Notes under the pieces: generated by a model
The model's input: only the letters and a program-made list of their open reading frames with translations
Databases searched by the model: none
Told to the model about the DNA's origin: nothing
Translations under genes and position numbers: made by a program
In this document: positions 1-9,845 of the stretch, in pieces
How the letters are laid out: every line of letters begins with the position of its first letter
How positions within the stretch are numbered: the stretch's first letter is position 1
Assembly: GCA_027943245.1 (NCBI GenBank)
Contig: JANDJZ010000650.1
Location: forward strand, 1 to 19,343
DNA from: Acanthamoeba sp. SK_2022b
Taxonomy: Eukaryota; Discosea; Longamoebia; Acanthamoebidae
Direction of reading: 5' to 3'
Length of the DNA stretch: 19,343 nt

Positions 1-2928
1 CCTGTCCTTGGTGAGCGACTCCTCGTTCTCGACCTGGTGGTTCTCTCCCTCCTTGCCACCCACCACTCCCAACAGCGTCTTTTGCGCCACGCGTCCACCG
101 AGAAAGCGGTGAGGGAGAGCGCATGGACCCAAGCGAAGGGGGTAGAGGGGGGGGGTATACCAGCAGCTGGTGGACATCGGCGCTGATCCTCTTGAACAGG
201 TCGCCAACGATGGGCACGCCCACGGCTGTTGGTGAGAGAACAGCGTAATCAGTTGATCGGTTGATTGGGTTGATGGGGAGGGGAGGGAATCCAGCGGGTG
301 GACGGAGCGGGCGATACCGGTGTCCTCAGTGCCGAACTCCTTCTGCAGCGACTCGCGAAGAGCCAGCGGGGCGGGCAGCTCGATGATCTCGGCCTGCTCG
401 ACTCCGGCCAAGGCCTCCTCGCGCGTCCACGCGAGCTTGTGTAGCCAAGGAGGAGGAGGAGGAGGAGGAAGCAGAAGAGGGAGAAGACGTCGGCATGCGC
501 CACACTCGAGCTGGAGGGGGGAGGGGGGCTTGCTGGCCGGCGGTACCTTGTCGCTGGAGGCGAGGGAGAGCGAGTGATCCTGGCCGACCACCAACACTCG
601 GAACTGCAGAGCGCCGTCCTTCTTGGGGACCACGTGTGGGAAGACCTGGCGGGTGTCGCAACGTTGGGTCAGAGAGACAGCAGAGGCGGGCCAGGCGGAC
701 ACCAGAGCGGTCGGGCACGGCGTTGTGGGGCGACCGAACCTTGCGCACGGAGCCGTGGTCCGCGGTGGCGAAGGAGGCGTCGTTGATGACGTGCACGACC
801 TTCCTGGCATCGCAGTCGATGATGTCGATCGTGATGCCGCTCTGCATGGCATTGGGCGGGAGAGCGTCAACTCAAGCAGGACAATCCAAGAGCCGCCACG
901 GCAGCAACGAGGGCGAGGCGAGATCTCGCTGGGGTCGACCCGATCCGTTTACCTCGGTGGTGGTCGCAGCGGCGAGGTAGGTCACCTCCATGTCCTCCAT
1001 GGCGCCCTCGTAGCCCGGCCTCTTCTCGACACGAACAAAGGAACCGTAGGTGCGCGGAGACTGCGAGGAGAAGCATGCGAGCAATGCATCGAGTAGGTTG
1101 GTCAGCACCGTGCACGCCCCACTCTCGATGCTGTGTTGGAGGACAAGGCGCACCTTGTCCTTGGGGTACTGGTGGACGGTGCCGATGGCGAGTCCCTTGA
1201 TCCCGTAGATGACGTCGCGCTGCCGTCCGATGCATGATTGCGTCAGTCGTCGCAGTCACGGCCAAAGCCAAAGCCAAAGTGCGGCGCGGCCGGTACAAAC
1301 GTACGTTGGACACGCGGACGATGAGGCCGCTGGGGTAGCCGATGATCGACTTGGGGCCCTCGAGCTCCTCGGCCTCGAAGCCTCCCTGATTTTAGCCACA
1401 AAAATAATTCACGACCATTAACGCCAAAAAAAAAACAAATAACAAATAATTATAATTATAATTATAAATAAATAAAAATAAAATAATTCTAGCAGTACGG
1501 TATAGGGGAACTTCTTGAACTCGAGGCCGAACGGGTGGATCGGATCGATGCCCGCGTGCCACATGTCCTTCCCATTGGCGTCGAAACAGAACAGAACGCT
1601 GGCGCTACCCACCCACACGCACTCTGCTCACGAATGAATGCTGACGTCAGCATGCGGCACCGGCATGCTGTGGGCACAGGCAGAGCGGGATAGAACACGT
1701 ACCGGAGATGTCGGCGAGCTGGGCGGTCGAGGGCAGGGACACGGGGTAGGGCCCGTCGTTGCTGGTCGGCTTGCCGGTGGCGGGGTCGAGCAGCTCCACA
1801 AAGAACTGGCTGCCGGTCTCCTTCTCCGTGGTGCCCAAAACCACCAGGCTTTCGCTGCGCTTGACGCGGGCCACATACGCCTGGTGCACCTTGCCATCGC
1901 TTCGCGACGCCCGAGAGGAGAAGGCGTGAGCCGAGCCAGCGCGACCAAGCGACTCGAATCGGAGGGAGGTGGGATCGGCGACGTACTTGGCAGCGGTCCA
2001 GGACCACAGCGTGAGCCCGCCCTTGCCGGACAAGACCTGGACCCTGTTACACGAGCACGGGTGAGCGTGGGTTCGCCCATTCTGGAGTGGTGGTGGCGGT
2101 GGTGGTGGTAGTAGTGTACCGATCGTAAACCGAGACGAGAATCTCGTCCGCTCGATCGTTGTTGAGGTCCTGAAGGGAGAGACAAGTGTGGTTGAACAGA
2201 CGAGACTGGGCCGAGCTGAGCAGGCGCGAACCACATACCTTGATGAACTTGGCCGACACGAGGGTGTCCTTTTCCCGCTGGAGGGTGGCGAGCTTCTCGT
2301 CGGTCATGTCGTCAAAGGAGTAGAGATCTTGGCTCCACAGCAGCGATCCGTCGGCAACGTTCCACAGCGAAGCATGCTTGCCGTTGCCGCCCACGGTGAA
2401 GACGACTGCGCAGTTGCAAGGAGCACGCCGCAATACCAAATGAGCGAATAAGGGCAAGGCAGGGCGAGGAGAGGGTGAGTGTGCACCGTGACCGTCTTCG
2501 CTTGGCACAAAGACCTCAGCAACTTCGCTGTTGGGCAGGAGGTTCCTCCAAGCTGAGACGGAGCGGAAATGAGCGCCCGCAAAGAGATGGGAAAAAGACA
2601 CAAGCAGTACCGATTTCGTTGGCGCGCAAACGGAGGGCGGCGATGACGCCAGCCTCGCTGGAAACGATGGCGGTCTTGGACTGACCCGTCGGGAAGTGAG
2701 CATCTCGCACCAGGCCGATATTTTGCTCGTACCTGCACCACATCCCGTTAATTCAGATGATTCAGATCGAGACTGCGCAAATGCACATTACCATTTGAAA
2801 TTAGCTGCCTGATCTTGGAAAATTGCCTGTGCATCGCTCGGTGATGTAGAAGCGAGGCAGATTGCAAGAACGGCCAGCAGTCCCGCATATAAAATGGAAG
2901 GCGCTCGGCCGCCTGCGTGCTCTCCCAT
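1..2928 (-). CDS. EMC1: ER membrane protein complex subunit 1 (EMC1), 5' part, 15 exons, runs off left edge
   Basis: EMC1 is the large lumenal/membrane subunit of the EMC insertase, which places transmembrane segments in the ER membrane. Exons, all joining in phase: 2792-2928, 2611-2732, 2487-2552, 2239-2405, 2120-2169, 1703-2043, 1499-1623, 1305-1385, 1109-1219, 953-1060, 740-841, 547-645, 318-435, 161-225, 1-78; about 590 residues. The start at 2928 gives a signal peptide with hydrophobic core ILYAGLLAVLAICLA, followed by the family hallmark IFQDQAANFKW and beta-propeller strands such as VIAALRLRANEIAWRN and VVFTVGGNGKHASLWN. Late in the window LAWTREEALAGVEQAEIIEL and GDLFKRISADVH match the conserved part before the C-terminal domain (DUF1620/EMC1_C), which lies off the left edge. 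Introns are 48-113 bp. The 1499-1623/1703-2043 junction fits phase only with an acceptor at 1624 or 1627. Family call is strong; individual boundaries are less so. Confidence 0.93.
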
Positions 2929-3016
2929 CTTGCCCTCTTTGAAGAAAACACAAAACAAAGAGAAACCCTTGCTGAAAAGGACCCTAAAATGCCACTTCTT
3001 CGCTCTGTGCCGGGCC
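2929..3016 (-). promoter_or_regulatory. 88-bp gap between the F-box-like gene and EMC1
   Basis: This short spacer must hold both the 3' end of the upstream F-box-like gene and the EMC1 promoter and leader. On the minus strand it is T-rich and pyrimidine-rich just upstream of the EMC1 start, and the ATG has G at +4. I see no clear TATA box or AATAAA. Such a tight head-to-tail layout is typical of compact protist genomes. Confidence 0.4.
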
Positions 3017-4411
3017 TTAGCCCCTCCCGCAGGAGTAGCTGGCGTAGGGACCGCCGCAGTAGTTGGAGTAGTACTCCCATTGAATGATGCACCCTCGGCC
3101 TCCGCCCACCACCAGGAATTTGCTCCCCGTGTAGCCGTGAACCTGCCAGCCCATGGGAGGTCAACTGACCGCCAACCCAGGCCCAAGAGGAAAGCACGCA
3201 GAGGGCGATGCAAGGAGGGAGAACCTCGAAGGTCGTGTCGTGCCAAAGGAGTAACTCGTCGCTGTCCACCAGGGAGCCGAGGGCCCGAAGCGCGTCCTCT
3301 GCGGAAGGCACCCGTACTCGCACGGCCTTATCGGGCCTGCACTTGATCTCCTCGTTGCCTGCCACGACGATGTCAGGAGAAAGGCCTTCAGTCCGCGGCA
3401 CGTGCTCGCAATGGACCACATCGCGTGGGGTCTACCTCTGATGATTTTGTCAAAGTCGGCCTTCAGCGTGACGGGGACCAGCTCGGGGCCCAAGGGCACG
3501 ATTGACACCTCGCCCCACCCGGACCACGCGTCCAGTTCGTCCCATGCGTCGCTCTTGGGCTTCGAGATCTTCACCTCCGCACGACGCAGCCCGCGAGCCA
3601 CCGTCTCGCCCAGCTTGTTGTCTACGCACGCACGCATATACATGGCAAGTCAGTACGCACTTAAGCGGCCATGTAGCCTGGGGGGGGGGGCGCACGGAAG
3701 CGGTAGAGGGCCTTGGGCACGGAGAACTGGCGGATGGAGGCGACCACGGCCATGCGCTGCTCGGGCTCCTCCGGGTCGAACATCGACTGGAAGTCCCTGA
3801 TCGCAGTGTCCGCTGGCTTGTGAGCTTCGCGACGCATCCTGTTGGTGACCATCAGGCGCACGACCTCCTCGGCCACCTCCTCCTTGGTGAGGCCGGTCCC
3901 GATGGGCACCGCCGCCGCGTTGCTTTCTTCAGCGGCCCCTCCTTCTGCTGCTTCTTCTTCTTTCGCTTCTGCTGGAGGAGACGCTACGGCTTGAAGCTGC
4001 TTGGTCATGACGAGGTCTGTGTACTGATGGTGCACCACTCCGTAGGCCCACGCACACGTCTGGCCGAACTGCAACAGCGCCTCTACACGCGTTTGCTCAG
4101 CTCAACTAACTGCGACGTGCGGGGGGGGGGGTTGAAGTACTATAGTCGAGGAAGGAGAGGAGGCTCAGCAGCAGTTCTGGTGGTAGCTGGGACAGAGCCA
4201 CGGCACACTGTCCATCAGGCAGTTGAAGGGCTTGGCGGGCTTTGGCTTCCACGGTCTCCTCCACCTGGGGCGACCACCCGTCCTCCCCCTTGCCCTGCTG
4301 GCGCAGGAGCGCCAGTGGAGAGATACACGCCGCCAACGTGCACGTCGGTGGATGAAACGCACTGGCTGCTGTTCTGGCTGCGGCCATCAGCTTGCTGGCC
4401 TTTGTGCCCAT
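3017..4411 (-). CDS. F-box-like protein, copy A (367 aa, 5 exons)
   Basis: Exons 4141-4411, 4082-3696, 3621-3436, 3358-3225 and 3142-3017 join in phase with GT-AG introns and give 367 residues. Residues 76-115 read like an F-box: LPPELLLSLLSFLDY, then ALLQFGQTCAWAY, with the Leu-Pro start, leucine-rich helix and later Cys/Trp expected. F-box proteins usually hold substrates for SCF ubiquitin ligases through Skp1; here that is an inference. A Glu/Ala-rich linker (about 126-148) and a helical stretch (VAEEVVRLMVTNRMRREA) follow. The remainder matches no family I know: a strand-rich part with WSGWGEVSIVPLGPELVPV and a last exon rich in Gly, Tyr and Cys (IIQWEYYSNYCGGPYASYSC). No signal peptide or membrane segment is visible. 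The ATG at 4411 is conserved in both copies. A near-identical intact paralogue lies at 16260-17629. Confidence 0.78.
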
Positions 4412-4486
4412 GTTATCGTTGTCTGCTCGAAGCTGGAGAGAGCAAGTTGTGCTCTCTTGTCTTTTCAGCAAAGAACGTTCCTTCTC
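4412..4486 (-). promoter_or_regulatory. Conserved upstream segment of F-box-like copy A
   Basis: The roughly 75 bp upstream of the ATG are still recognisable in copy B (17630-17706), with one small indel and scattered changes; similarity then stops. The best kept block is gttctttgctgaaaag on the minus strand. Because only this much upstream DNA was duplicated, it is the largest 5' control region the two copies share. No TATA box is evident. Confidence 0.4.
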
Positions 4487-5235
4487 ATCCTCCCCTTCGG
4501 CACGGGGCCCTGGAAAATTGCTCTCTCGGAGTCATACATTAGCAAACTCACCCAGGGGCAACAGAGATACAGATGACTCCAAATGTCCTTGCTCACAATA
4601 AACTGTTGACACTACACTGGGTGAGTGGAGGGAGGTTGGAGGGACTCAAGAATTTCCCAGCTCCGGTCACAGAACAACCCAGAAAAAAGGGGAGGTTAAG
4701 TTCAAGTTTTTGGGGTAATTTTATTGAGGTTAAGGCCACTACACAGAACAAGAACCTGCAAGAACACAGCCCCTTGCTATCCTTCCATGATGCCCTCTGC
4801 CTCACCCTCTGCCTTGCACCCATCAGTGGGCCACAGGCAGTGATAGGCCAAGTTGGTTGGTGGTTGAGATGTAGCTGAGGACTGGTGCTGTCCATTGTAT
4901 TGCAGGTGCTGGTGCGCCATGCAATGGTGTGGTTGTGATAGGTAAAGTGTACACATAGGTTAACCTTGTTTATGTGTACAGGAAACATCTGTCTTCATAG
5001 ATATTGGGTGGTCAGAATAGAAGTGACAACTGTAGTGGACATGTATAAGCTGACAATCATCTTGGCCCACCCTGCCTCCAAGATGTGAAGTCACACCAAG
5101 GCACAAGCATGCAAGCCACATGCTACGAAAATTGCCTGCCTTCTTACAGCTGGTGATGGGAAAAAGGTGTCCTCCTCTTGACTGGTCACTCACCTCCTGT
5201 TGTCAATGGACAGCATCCTTTTTGTGTGTATGTTC
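4487..5235. other. Island 1 left part, no recognisable gene
   Basis: The stretch lies between the end of the duplication and the presumed retrotransposon LTR. GC content is lower than in the host genes. Short open stretches exist on both strands, but none resembles a known family and none has a convincing splice pattern. An AATAAA-like signal (ctcaataaaatt) reads on the minus strand near 4719-4730. It could be older transposon sequence or non-coding DNA. Confidence 0.5.
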
Positions 5236-5402
5236 TGTTGGAAGGTGAAAAGAAGAGAGAGAGATGACAAGGCTGAGAAGCCATGAGTGTGTGAGTGAAG
5301 ATGAGAGAAAAGAGGAATGAATATATTGGCGGAGTTTAGTGAACAAATATCTGAGTGAGGAGAATGGTGGTTGGAAATACTCAAGATTAAGAGTATCCAA
5401 CA
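5236..5402 (-). repeat. Probable 3' LTR of the copia element (167 bp)
   Basis: The segment is bounded by 7-bp terminal inverted repeats, TGTTGGA and TCCAACA, typical of copia LTRs (TG...CA). It lies directly downstream of a polypurine tract, and a TATA-like aatatatt sits inside it in the element's sense. 167 bp is short but within the range for small copia LTRs. No second copy was found in the window, so the inner end of the LTR is not confirmed. Confidence 0.65.
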
Positions 5403-5414
5403 TTCCCCCCCAGA
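5403..5414 (-). other. Polypurine tract of the copia element
   Basis: On the minus strand seven G followed by AA stand immediately before the LTR start TGTTGGA. This is the position and sequence of the plus-strand primer in copia elements. Confidence 0.75.
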
Positions 5415-5582
5415 ATCAAGAGTAATTCAAACTGAGAGGTTGAGTGCCAGTTTGTCATGTCAGTCCAGTCAGTCGGCCATCACTATTGTGCACAAACCAG
5501 TCTTCACATGGCCAAAACGACTTAAACACATCGCTATTCAACATGCCTTCATCTACGACCCCCCAAGCACTGGGGGAAGTCG

Positions 5583-5915
5583 TCACAGGTATAGCACTTG
5601 ACAAGTTGCATCAGTGACTGTGGCCAGTTCAGCCTCCACTGTGGAGAGCGCTGTGGTCTTCTGTAGCTGTGACCACCATGCGATCAGACTGCCAGCCCAC
5701 ATGATGATGTTACCCAAGTAGGATTTCATTGTAAGTGGGTCAGTGCCATAGCTGGTGTCACAGTGGATGACTGGCTGGGTGTAGTTGCTCTGTTGCATGT
5801 AGCATATGGATTGTGTGTGCATGCCATGTAGGTATTGCAGCACCTGCTTGGCGCATTTGATCAAAAGTAGACAAACCAAGAGAGATAGACAACCACATGA
5901 AGGATGTTGGGGCAA
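5583..5915 (-). pseudogene. copia RNase H fragment
   Basis: The minus-strand frame holds IHCDTSYGTD followed by LIAWWSQLQKTTALSTVEAE, matching the copia RNase H pattern CDADWAGD ... ISWxSKKQxxVALSSxEAEY, which carries acidic catalytic residues. RNase H removes RNA from the RNA:DNA hybrid. The frame stops right after CQVLYL, where an intact enzyme would continue; the next roughly 170 bp to the polypurine tract are degenerate in all three frames. It is joined to the reverse transcriptase only through a frameshift near 5865-5915. Confidence 0.82.
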
Positions 5916-6873
5916 GTTGCTAGTGCAACGTACAGTAGTGCCCCCACAAGATGGCGGAACTTGAGGGACATGTGTGTTGGCAATGTGTGTTCAATCACAC
6001 ACAGATGTGTACCTGCTGGGAGCAGGCATCCAAGGGGCTTGTGGTGGATGATGTCAAACTTGCAGGCGAGGTCAATGATCTTCTGCTTCTGAGAGATGTC
6101 AAGTTGTCCTGCCTCAGTGTTGTAATTCACATCAATGCTGAGAATGGTAGTTACTGGGCCAAAGTCTTTGATCTGGAACCGTTTCTGCAGCTGCTCCTTG
6201 ACAATTTCAACGTTGCTGGGAAGTCCAACGATTAGAAGGTCATCCACATATATGGACAGGATGACATGAGGCATGTCAGTGGCATCTGAGTAGACAAAGA
6301 TGGTGTGTAGCTCAGGGTCTTATGCATTCTGGTCACCCTCACTCACTGCAGAGTGGTTGTGAAGCATGTACAGGCAGGGATCAGCAGAGGCAGTGCTGAA
6401 ACCAATGTTGGTGAGGAAGGCGTCCAAGGTCCAATCCATGCGAGAGGAGCCTGCTTGAGTCTGTAGAGCACGCGCTTGAGGCGTAGTACATGGTGCAGAT
6501 GGTTGGGGTCAATGAAACCCTCAGGTTGTGTGACATAGACCTCTTTGTGTAGATTTGCCTGGAGAAACGTGTTGTTGATGTCCATTGAGTGCACAATGAA
6601 GCTGTTCATCACTGTGTATGCCAGCAGAAGCCACAGATTCTCAAGTCATATGACAGGTGCATACATGTTGTTGAAGTCAATCCCAGCCTTTTGGGAGAAG
6701 CTGTGCACAACCCAGTGGGCCTTGTAGATGTCGCTGGGCTTGAGCTTCAACACCCACCAGGTGCTGACAGCTTTGCAACCTGGTGGTAGGTCAATGAGTT
6801 TGAACATGTCATTGCTTTTTAGCACATGAATTTCATTGCACATGGCAGCAAGCCACTTGTCTTTGGCATCCAA
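5861..6873 (-). pseudogene. copia reverse transcriptase, frameshifted
   Basis: Three blocks in succession make up a copia RT. 6646-6873 has the WLAAMCNEI and KAVSTWWVLKLK region and ends near YAPVI. 6343-6612 has MDINNTFLQANLHKEVYVTQ and LYRLKQAPLAW. 5861-6274 has the catalytic YVDD (codons 6239-6250, in SIYVDDLLIVG) followed by RFQIKDFGPV. The enzyme copies element RNA into DNA. The two frame breaks, at about 6275-6342 and 6613-6645, inactivate this copy although YVDD is preserved. Confidence 0.9.
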
Positions 6874-6894
6874 CTTGAAAACCTCCTTGAGCGT

Positions 6895-7368
6895 TTAGGG
6901 AATGAAGATAGTGTGTTGCGCATGCTCTAGCTCATGAGCCATGCAGCTGAGCTGCAGCACCATGTTGGTCTCATGTGTCAGTTGGAGGGACAAAATAAGA
7001 CTCAGGATGTCCTGTGCGGACAGACGGAACGTTGAGTCTTTGGTGTACTTGGTGGGCTGCCACACATTACAGCCAGATTGTGTGTGCACAACAACCGCCC
7101 CTCCATGTTTGGCACTGGTGGCAGCGGCCCTTTCCACCTGTTTGCTGCCTGAGGTGTGCGTGCCACAGGAAGACGTGAGAATGCGTGGCTCAGGGGCAGG
7201 CGTAGGGGCATGAGCAGCGTGCACAATGCTGCTTGTAGTGGCCAACATAGTGGTATCAGCGTTGAAGAATGGCATGTAGGAGAGAGTGGCCGGTGTGGTG
7301 TCCACCTGGTTGTCAGGTGGGCATGAGTCCATGTGCTCATCAAAGATGACGTTGTGGGTGTCAACCAC
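6895..7368 (-). pseudogene. copia integrase-RT linker region
   Basis: A Thr/Ser/Ala/Pro-rich open stretch lies between integrase and RT, where copia polyproteins carry a poorly conserved linker. It overlaps the end of the integrase frame by 8 bp in a different frame, so a frameshift separates them. It starts with a readable VIFDEHMD-like motif; copia proteins often have a VxFDE motif here, which supports the assignment. Confidence 0.6.
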
Positions 7369-8128
7369 TCACTTCTGGCTGATCACAAACACACGGTAGG
7401 TGGAGGACAAGTAGTCCATGGTCCCCAGGAAGTGAATGGGTATCAATTGAGCAGAAGTCTTGTGTCACTCCTGCGCATGTAGGCATTCCCAGAGCGCCAA
7501 AGACCTGAAGGTGCCATGACAGTGGTGGAGTGCCATGCCAGAGGAGATACAGTGAGGTGCTGTTTGGGTTGGACCACATGGGCAATACATTGATGACATT
7601 GCAGGCGTGACAAGCAGCCTCTGCCCACCATTCACTGGGCAGGCGCATGTCAAAGAGGAGACAGCGCGCCCTGGTCATGACCTCTTGATTGAACCACTCA
7701 TCAACACCATTGTATGCAGAGGTGTAGGGTGGTGTGGGCTTGCACTTGCCACCAATGTCTATGATCCACTGCCCCACAAGCGCATTGAGCTCCCTGGCGT
7801 TGTCAAGCCTCATGTGATGGATCCACAGGGAAGGGGGAAACATGACCACTATTGCCTTAAGAGCTGCACTGATGCCAACAACTTGTTGGGTAGGGGGCGC
7901 ATGAAATGCATACAAGAGTAGGAGTCTGTGATGGTGAGAAGGTAGACATGGCCCCCAACCAAGCGGTGGCACATCAGCCCAACAAGATCCAGGGATATCA
8001 GCTTGCCAGGATAGCGCCCTCAGGTGGTGCTGATGGTGTGTGGCGCCCAGTTGATCCCACACATGGTGGACTTTCCAACAAGACACACCTCGCACATGAG
8101 CAAGAGCCACATGGATAGGATGGCACAC
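7361..8128 (-). pseudogene. copia integrase core, partly preserved
   Basis: The second half of the frame is a good match to the copia integrase: MRLDNARELN with the second catalytic Asp, then PYTSAYNGVDEWFNQEV where the family has PYTPQQNGVAERxNR with the catalytic Glu, then LPSEWWAEAACHACNVIN. The first catalytic Asp lies upstream, probably in SLDLVG or TITDSYS read in another frame near 7900-8000. Integrase inserts the DNA copy into the genome. The N-terminal part is scrambled by frameshifts. Confidence 0.88.
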
Positions 8129-8770
8129 TTCTCACACACACTGAGGTCAACAGATTGTTGGAAGAACTGACAGCAGCACTCTTCACTGGTGTGTCCAAGC
8201 CACTGGTGGATAAGATTGAGAGAGAGCAGTGTGTGTGCAGCAGATAGTGCAGGGGCATTCTTAAGAGGCATGGCCATAAACACAATGTTGAAGTGGTAGA
8301 GGTTGTCAACGCAATGGCTATGAAGGCAGGTAAGACCATCTTGGGAGAATGAGAAACTGTCACACTGATGGAAGCCCACTTGGTAGCCAGCATCTAGAAG
8401 CTGCTGTGGGGACAGAAGGGTGTGTGATGCAGCCAGAACATAGGCAACATTGCTCAGGATCACATCACTGGGCACTCCATCAACAACCATGACACCACAA
8501 AGAGTGCCATGCCCAATGCAGTCAATGTATCCACCATCAGCGCACATGAGTCAAGAGGGAGTGGAGAGCAGCCAAAAGTCATGGAGCAGGTCAAGACAGT
8601 TGGTGGTGTGTTGAGTAGCCCCAGTGTTGGTGATGATAGGGAGATAGTAGATGGAGTGGTGTTTATTGCCAGCTGTCTCAGAAGACACCACGCCCTCACA
8701 GGCATCAGGGCCAGACATAGCCCCATAAGAGCACATAGCAGGCTCTGCAACTGCAGACACATTGTGGTTG
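8020..8770 (-). pseudogene. copia protease plus pre-integrase zinc region, active site altered
   Basis: The frame around 8551-8660 contains NTGATQHTTN, which aligns with the copia aspartic protease motif DSGAxxH. Codon 8626-8628 gives Asn instead of the catalytic Asp, so the protease would be dead. 8020-8547 continues with DVILSNVAYVLA and LLSPQQLLDAG, typical of the C-terminal half of the protease, followed by the GAG_pre-integrase zinc site: HQWLGH and later CEVCLVGK. A frame change lies between the two halves near 8547-8560. Confidence 0.8.
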
Positions 8771-9458
8771 TAGGGGCATGCAGCAGCAGCGGCGGCAGTC
8801 ATGGGGGTGAACACAGTCACCTGTGATGTGTATGGGGGTAGCAAGGCTGCTGCAGTGACAGCTGCAGTGGTCATGGTGGTGAGTGTGGAGTTGCAGCCAG
8901 TCTGAGTCTGCAACTGAAGGCATGCGACCTCTCAACACTCTTCAAGAGAGTGGCTGGATGATCTGTGGTGTGAGCACCACTTGTGGTCCTGTTGAAGAGG
9001 GGGCGGATCCAATAGGCCTGGTGCCTGTGGTCCAGTGGCCTGTTGGCGGTGCAGGTAGGCGCTTGGCAGTGACAGATGATGTTGATGTTGGATGTGTCCA
9101 TCATCAGTCTGTTGATGCAGTTTTCTGGCATAGAGGACAGTGTCAGGGTTGGGAGCAGCTGAGAGGGAGGCTTCAACGCAATCAAGAGCACGTAGAACGG
9201 TCTCAGCTGGCGTGTCATCAGCAAGTGCATTGAACTGGGCATCAAAATCCAGGCTTACACCTCACAGCACAGTAGCAAGGATGATGAGGCGACTGCGCTT
9301 GGAGATCTTGTGTCCTCCAGTGTCAGCAGCCAGCATGTTGATGAGCGCCTGGATGCACATCCAGATTGAGTGTACTGTGTCGCCTGAGCGACACAAGTAG
9401 ACGTTGGGCTTACTGAGGTCACATCTAGCAGTCTGGAGAGCAACGTCGTTGTTGCCAT
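8771..9458 (-). pseudogene. copia gag-like region with altered zinc knuckle
   Basis: The region starts at an ATG at 9458, but coding sense moves to another frame almost at once (SKPNVYLCRSGDTVHSIWMC). A stop interrupts it near 9255, after which FDAQFNALADDTPAETVLRA follows. At 8935-8976 the minus strand encodes CSHHRSSSHSLEEC, with the spacing of a CCHC zinc knuckle (Cx2Cx4Hx4C) but His for the second Cys; the next codon is TGA. Downstream is Thr/Ala-rich. Gag packages the element RNA. The assignment rests on position and the knuckle. Confidence 0.65.
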
Positions 9459-9544
9459 ATCAGTTGTTGATCACAACCCAGAGAGCAAGTGAAGGAGCTG
9501 TGCCCCATGGTTTAGTTCTTGCATGTGGTTTTCCATTTGATGAG

Positions 9545-9845
9545 CATCACCACAACATCACCACGCCATCACCACAAAATCACAACACCACTACCTCAAA
9601 ACCACCACATCACCACAACAACACCACACCACCACCACATCATTATCACAACACCACACCAGCATCACAACATCACCACAACAGCACCACAACACCAACA
9701 CCACAATGCCACCACGCCATCACCACTACATCACACCACCTCACCACGCCATCACAACATCCTAACAACAGCATCACAACACATCACCACAATACAACAA
9801 ATCCATCACCACACCACCACAGCACAACAACAATACCACCACAAC
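9545..9845. repeat. CAC/CAA-rich imperfect microsatellite (about 300 bp)
   Basis: The plus strand is built of irregular CACCACAACATCACC-like units with almost no G, so the minus strand is a long GT/GA-rich purine-biased run. The frames remain open on the plus strand (His/Asn/Thr-rich) simply because the repeat has no stop; no protein is inferred. It lies where the 5' LTR and leader of the copia element should be. Confidence 0.9.

Larger units (their letters stand above)
3014..4486. repeat. Segmental duplication, copy A (partner 16256-17706)
   Basis: About 1.47 kb aligns by eye nearly base for base with 16256-17706 in the same orientation. All four introns are shared, so this is a DNA-level copy and not a retrocopy. 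Similarity begins a few bases past the stop codon and ends about 75 bp upstream of the ATG; beyond these points the flanks are unrelated. Length differences are confined to a 15-bp coding indel in exon 2, one codon in exon 1, intron G/C-runs, a small intron indel and a small upstream indel. Copy A, which abuts EMC1, is my guess for the older position. Confidence 0.93.
5236..9540 (-). mobile_element. Ty1/copia-type LTR retrotransposon, decayed, 5'-truncated
   Basis: Reading the minus strand from 9458 to 5236 gives the copia order gag, protease, integrase, reverse transcriptase, RNase H, polypurine tract, LTR. Integrase before reverse transcriptase separates copia from gypsy elements. The coding region moves between frames many times and has in-frame stops, so this copy cannot encode its proteins. 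A 3' LTR is visible, but no second LTR is found upstream of gag, where a CAC/CAA array begins instead. No target-site duplication can be checked with one end missing. Base composition is lower in GC than the host genes. Right boundary is approximate. Confidence 0.9.

Noticed and set aside
1638..2111. Plus-strand open frames over the EMC1 region
   Set aside because: They are shadows of the EMC1 exons; the minus strand gives a consistent EMC1 product.
3502..4542. 346-codon plus-strand open frame, with a 310-codon counterpart at 16684-17616
   Set aside because: It is antisense to the spliced F-box-like gene and persists because of GC-rich codons. It runs across introns and G-runs with no protein-like composition. 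The minus-strand model has matched splice sites and phases in both copies.
4487..5235. A gene in the left part of island 1
   Set aside because: The open frames on both strands show no motif, splice pattern or codon bias like the host genes.
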